From assembly GCA_002299785.1 (NCBI GenBank), contig DBNL01000033.1:1-25092 (forward strand): 25,092 nt of DNA, in the 5' to 3' direction. Positions 23,186 to 25,092 of this stretch are shown piece by piece. The position numbers were made by a program, and so were the translations under genes. The notes under the pieces were generated by a model. The model was not told the origin of the DNA. It searched no databases and saw only the letters and a program-made list of their open reading frames with translations. This DNA is from Verrucomicrobia bacterium UBA673 (GTDB lineage Bacteria; Verrucomicrobiota; Verrucomicrobiia; Limisphaerales; UBA1096). Every line of letters starts with the position of its first letter. The first letter of the stretch is position 1.

Positions 23186-24169
23186 ATGAAACCACAGAGT
23201 GATCGAGTTGTTGATGTGGGAGCGCGTTCCATCGCGGACGCCCATCATTTCCTACATGAGGCGATGGCCACGGTGTTCGAGTTGTACATTGTGGGGGAGG
23301 ACGGGGACTACGCCCGGCAGGGGGCGCAGGCGGCCTTTGCGGAGGTCGATCGACTCGAGTTGGAGATGAGCAGGTTCCTTTCTAATAGTGATATTTCACG
23401 GCTGAACGCCGCCAAGCTCGGTCAATCGGTGACGTTGGGGATGGATTCTTTCGACTGTCTGTGCCGGGCGAAGGAGATGTTTGGAAAAACCGGCGGTGCG
23501 TTCGATATTAGTATAGGTGCGTTGTATGACTGTTGGCTTCATGAGGATCGCACTTTGCGCCAGCCTAGCCCGACGGAAATCCAGCATGCTCATGCGCTGA
23601 CAGGATTGAATCATCTGGAATTAGATGAGGATGGTTTTTGTGCCAAGGTTCTGACGGAAGGGCTGCAGTTCGACCTTGGGGGCATTGGCAAGGGTTACGC
23701 AGCGGAGAAAGTCGCGGAAATTCTTCGCGAATGGAGTCTTGGCCAAGCCCTGGTGCTGGCCGGAGCCAGTTCGGTTCTCAGCGTTTCGGTGCCTGAAGGC
23801 ATGAGCGGTTGGCCGATGAAGCTGCGAAATCCAGAAAACCCAAACAAAGTTTTAGCGCGGTTCGAGCTAAAGGAGGGCGCAGTCAGCGGATCTGGTAGGC
23901 AGAAAGGTCAACACATTATTGATCCTCGATCAGTCGATGTCGGGGCAGTTAAGGGCCGTTTGGCGGCTTGGTCCGTTGCTCCGGATGCTATCGCGGCGGA
24001 TGCCTCATCCACGGCGTTCATGATGCTCTCGGATGAAGAAATCAACGAATATTGCTTGGCGAACGCCAAAACTGCAGCGATAATCATGCCTCACGCGGAC
24101 AGCGTAGGATTCTCCAGTCAAACCGTTAGGTGCTTTGGCGAATTAGATGAGATAGAGTTGGGATTTTGA
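23186..24169 (+). CDS. apbE: ApbE-family FAD:protein FMN transferase
   Basis: This is a 327-residue flavinyltransferase that attaches FMN through a phosphoester bond to Thr or Ser of partner proteins such as Nqr/Rnf subunits. Motifs are in family order: MATVFEL, LEMSRFLSNSDISRLN, the GGAFDISIGALYDCW block, FDLGGIGKGYAAEKV (from about residue 162), SGSGRQKGQHIIDPRS and the metal-site DASSTAFMML near the C-terminus. Unlike most ApbE proteins it has no signal peptide or lipobox from the chosen ATG; the longer in-frame extension to 23042 lies inside the preceding gene and also lacks one. A cytoplasmic role, or a missed start, should be considered. No flavinylated partner gene is in the window. 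Confidence 0.87.
   Translation: MKPQSDRVVDVGARSIADAHHFLHEAMATVFELYIVGEDGDYARQGAQAAFAEVDRLELEMSRFLSNSDISRLNAAKLGQSVTLGMDSFDCLCRAKEMFGKTGGAFDISIGALYDCWLHEDRTLRQPSPTEIQHAHALTGLNHLELDEDGFCAKVLTEGLQFDLGGIGKGYAAEKVAEILREWSLGQALVLAGASSVLSVSVPEGMSGWPMKLRNPENPNKVLARFELKEGAVSGSGRQKGQHIIDPRSVDVGAVKGRLAAWSVAPDAIAADASSTAFMMLSDEEINEYCLANAKTAAIIMPHADSVGFSSQTVRCFGELDEIELGF
23738..23747. repeat. Iterated palindrome CTTGGCCAAG, copy 12
   Basis: An exact core in the apbE-like gene, read as Leu-Gly-Gln-Ala. Confidence 0.8.
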
Positions 24170-24186
24170 GGTATAGTTGCTATATT
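24158..24186 (+). promoter_or_regulatory. Candidate sigma-70-type promoter for the second MocA gene
   Basis: TTGGGA (24158-24163, four of six matches to TTGACA) is separated by 17 bases from TATATT (24181-24186, five of six matches to TATAAT). It spans the end of the apbE-like gene and the AT-rich 51-base gap before the ATG at 24221. It is a pattern match only. Confidence 0.35.
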
Positions 24187-24220
24187 AATTGAGTTAGAGT
24201 TAATTGCTTTTCTTTAAAAA

Positions 24221-25092
24221 ATGAATAATCAAATTGATCGAAGAAACTTCATTAGCTCATCAGCTGCGGCTGGTGCCGGACTGATGATCGCGAACAGCGC
24301 GCTTGGCCAAAATGGTGGCAAAAAGGACATAAACATCGCGTTGCTGGGTGCTGGTGCTCAGGGGCAGGTGCTCATGAACGCTATCTTAAAGCTCGGTAGA
24401 AATTCGGGTGTTAAATTTCGTGCAGTTTGTGACATCTGGGAAAAGGGCAATCTCCGCCGTGTATCCCGTACCCTTAAAGCCTACGCCAGGCTCGGCCATA
24501 AAGGAACGGCTTATGTCGATTATCAGGAAATGCTTGAGAAGGAGAAGGATCTGGATGCGGTGTTGGTCGCCACTCCGGATTTTTGGCATGCAGAGCACAC
24601 CATCGCCTGCTTTGAAAAAGGCCTTCATGTCTACTGCGAAAAGGAAATGTCGAACAGTCTGGAGTCAGCGAAGAACATGGTTCTGGCTGGGCGCAAGGCG
24701 GGTAAGTTACTTCAGATTGGCCATCAACGCCGAAGCAATCCACGTTACATTTATTGTAATGATAATATTCTCAAGGAAGCAAACTTGCTGAACCGGATTA
24801 CGAACATCTCCGGTCAGTGGCATCGTAGCCGAGCGGGATGTGTTGACCTAGGTTGGCCGGAAGGCACAGATATCCCAAAGGAAACTCTCAAGAAATTTGG
24901 CTTCGACAATATGTCCCAGTTCAGGAATTGGCGATGGTACAAGGGGCTGGGCGGGGGGCCCATTGTCGATCTTGGATCGCATCAAATCGATGTTTACAGC
25001 TGGTTCCTTGACAATGCTAAACCGAGTTCGGTCATGGCGAGCGGCGGTGTGGATTACTGGAAAGATCATGAGTGGTACGATAACGCTATTGC
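24221..25092 (+). CDS. Tat-exported Gfo/Idh/MocA-family oxidoreductase, 3' end cut by the window
   Basis: The first 290 codons are visible; the frame is open to the last base. A twin-arginine leader (DRRNFISSSAAAGAGLMIA) is followed by the Rossmann motif GAGAQG at 43-48. The catalytic lysine segment is EKEM (Glu140-Lys141) where most relatives have EKP, a variant I associate with planctomycete and verrucomicrobial exported members. GGGPIVDLGSHQIDV gives the substrate-site His. It is only distantly similar to the MocA protein encoded from 10913, so the two probably act on different sugars or polyols. An AT-rich leader precedes it, with no Shine-Dalgarno sequence. Confidence 0.9.
   Translation, partial: MNNQIDRRNFISSSAAAGAGLMIANSALGQNGGKKDINIALLGAGAQGQVLMNAILKLGRNSGVKFRAVCDIWEKGNLRRVSRTLKAYARLGHKGTAYVDYQEMLEKEKDLDAVLVATPDFWHAEHTIACFEKGLHVYCEKEMSNSLESAKNMVLAGRKAGKLLQIGHQRRSNPRYIYCNDNILKEANLLNRITNISGQWHRSRAGCVDLGWPEGTDIPKETLKKFGFDNMSQFRNWRWYKGLGGGPIVDLGSHQIDVYSWFLDNAKPSSVMASGGVDYWKDHEWYDNAI

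Noticed and set aside
1..25092. CRISPR arrays, tRNA or rRNA genes, insertion sequences, prophage
   Set aside because: I saw no regularly spaced direct repeats, no cloverleaf-like or rRNA segments and no transposase, integrase or phage structural gene.

Overview
The window looks like a chromosomal segment from a marine member of the PVC group, most likely Verrucomicrobiota. This is inferred from gene content, since no rRNA or marker gene is present. It carries two secreted FGly-type sulfatases, a Tat-exported beta-propeller protein, a ThuA-like protein, two Tat-type Gfo/Idh/MocA oxidoreductases, a PVC-style membrane-bound dehydrogenase with a C-terminal c-type heme motif, an F5/8-type C domain protein and a TIGR03663/Agl23-like membrane glycosyltransferase. 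Start sites almost all lack a Shine-Dalgarno sequence, and GTG starts are frequent.

Layout: 0-5.2 kb (+) is a secreted degradation cluster: sulfatase, six-bladed propeller, sulfatase, ThuA-like. It runs tail to tail into an enolase-superfamily dehydratase (-) that looks like cis-3-hydroxy-L-proline dehydratase. Divergent from this is an SLC13-type permease (+) with two TrkA_C domains and an unusual EF-hand/dockerin-like insert. From 8.4 to 10.8 kb (-) lie an MsbA-like ABC exporter and rdgB. From 10.9 to 16.4 kb (+) come an exported MocA oxidoreductase translationally coupled to the heme dehydrogenase, a repeat-bearing lipoprotein and hflX. From 16.5 to 19.2 kb (-) are a MoeB-rhodanese fusion, a secreted esterase-like hydrolase and dtd. 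From 19.3 to 20.6 kb (+) a tight three-gene unit encodes a UreF-like protein without the usual N-terminus, a tiny membrane protein and an ankyrin lipoprotein. The right end (+) holds an F5/8-type C protein, the Agl23-like glycosyltransferase, an ApbE flavinyltransferase and a truncated second MocA oxidoreductase. No gap between genes exceeds 300 bases. I saw no tRNA, rRNA, CRISPR array or insertion sequence.

The most unusual signal is not a gene. The perfect palindrome CTTGGCCAAG (consensus CGCTTGGCCAAGCG) occurs 12 times exactly by eye count in 25 kb, where about 0.02 would be expected by chance. It is spread over many unrelated genes, two reading frames and two intergenic gaps, and further near-copies are present. 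This resembles the highly iterated palindromes (HIP1) of cyanobacteria, with a different sequence, and may point to a genome-wide DNA-level system such as a methylation or protein-binding site.
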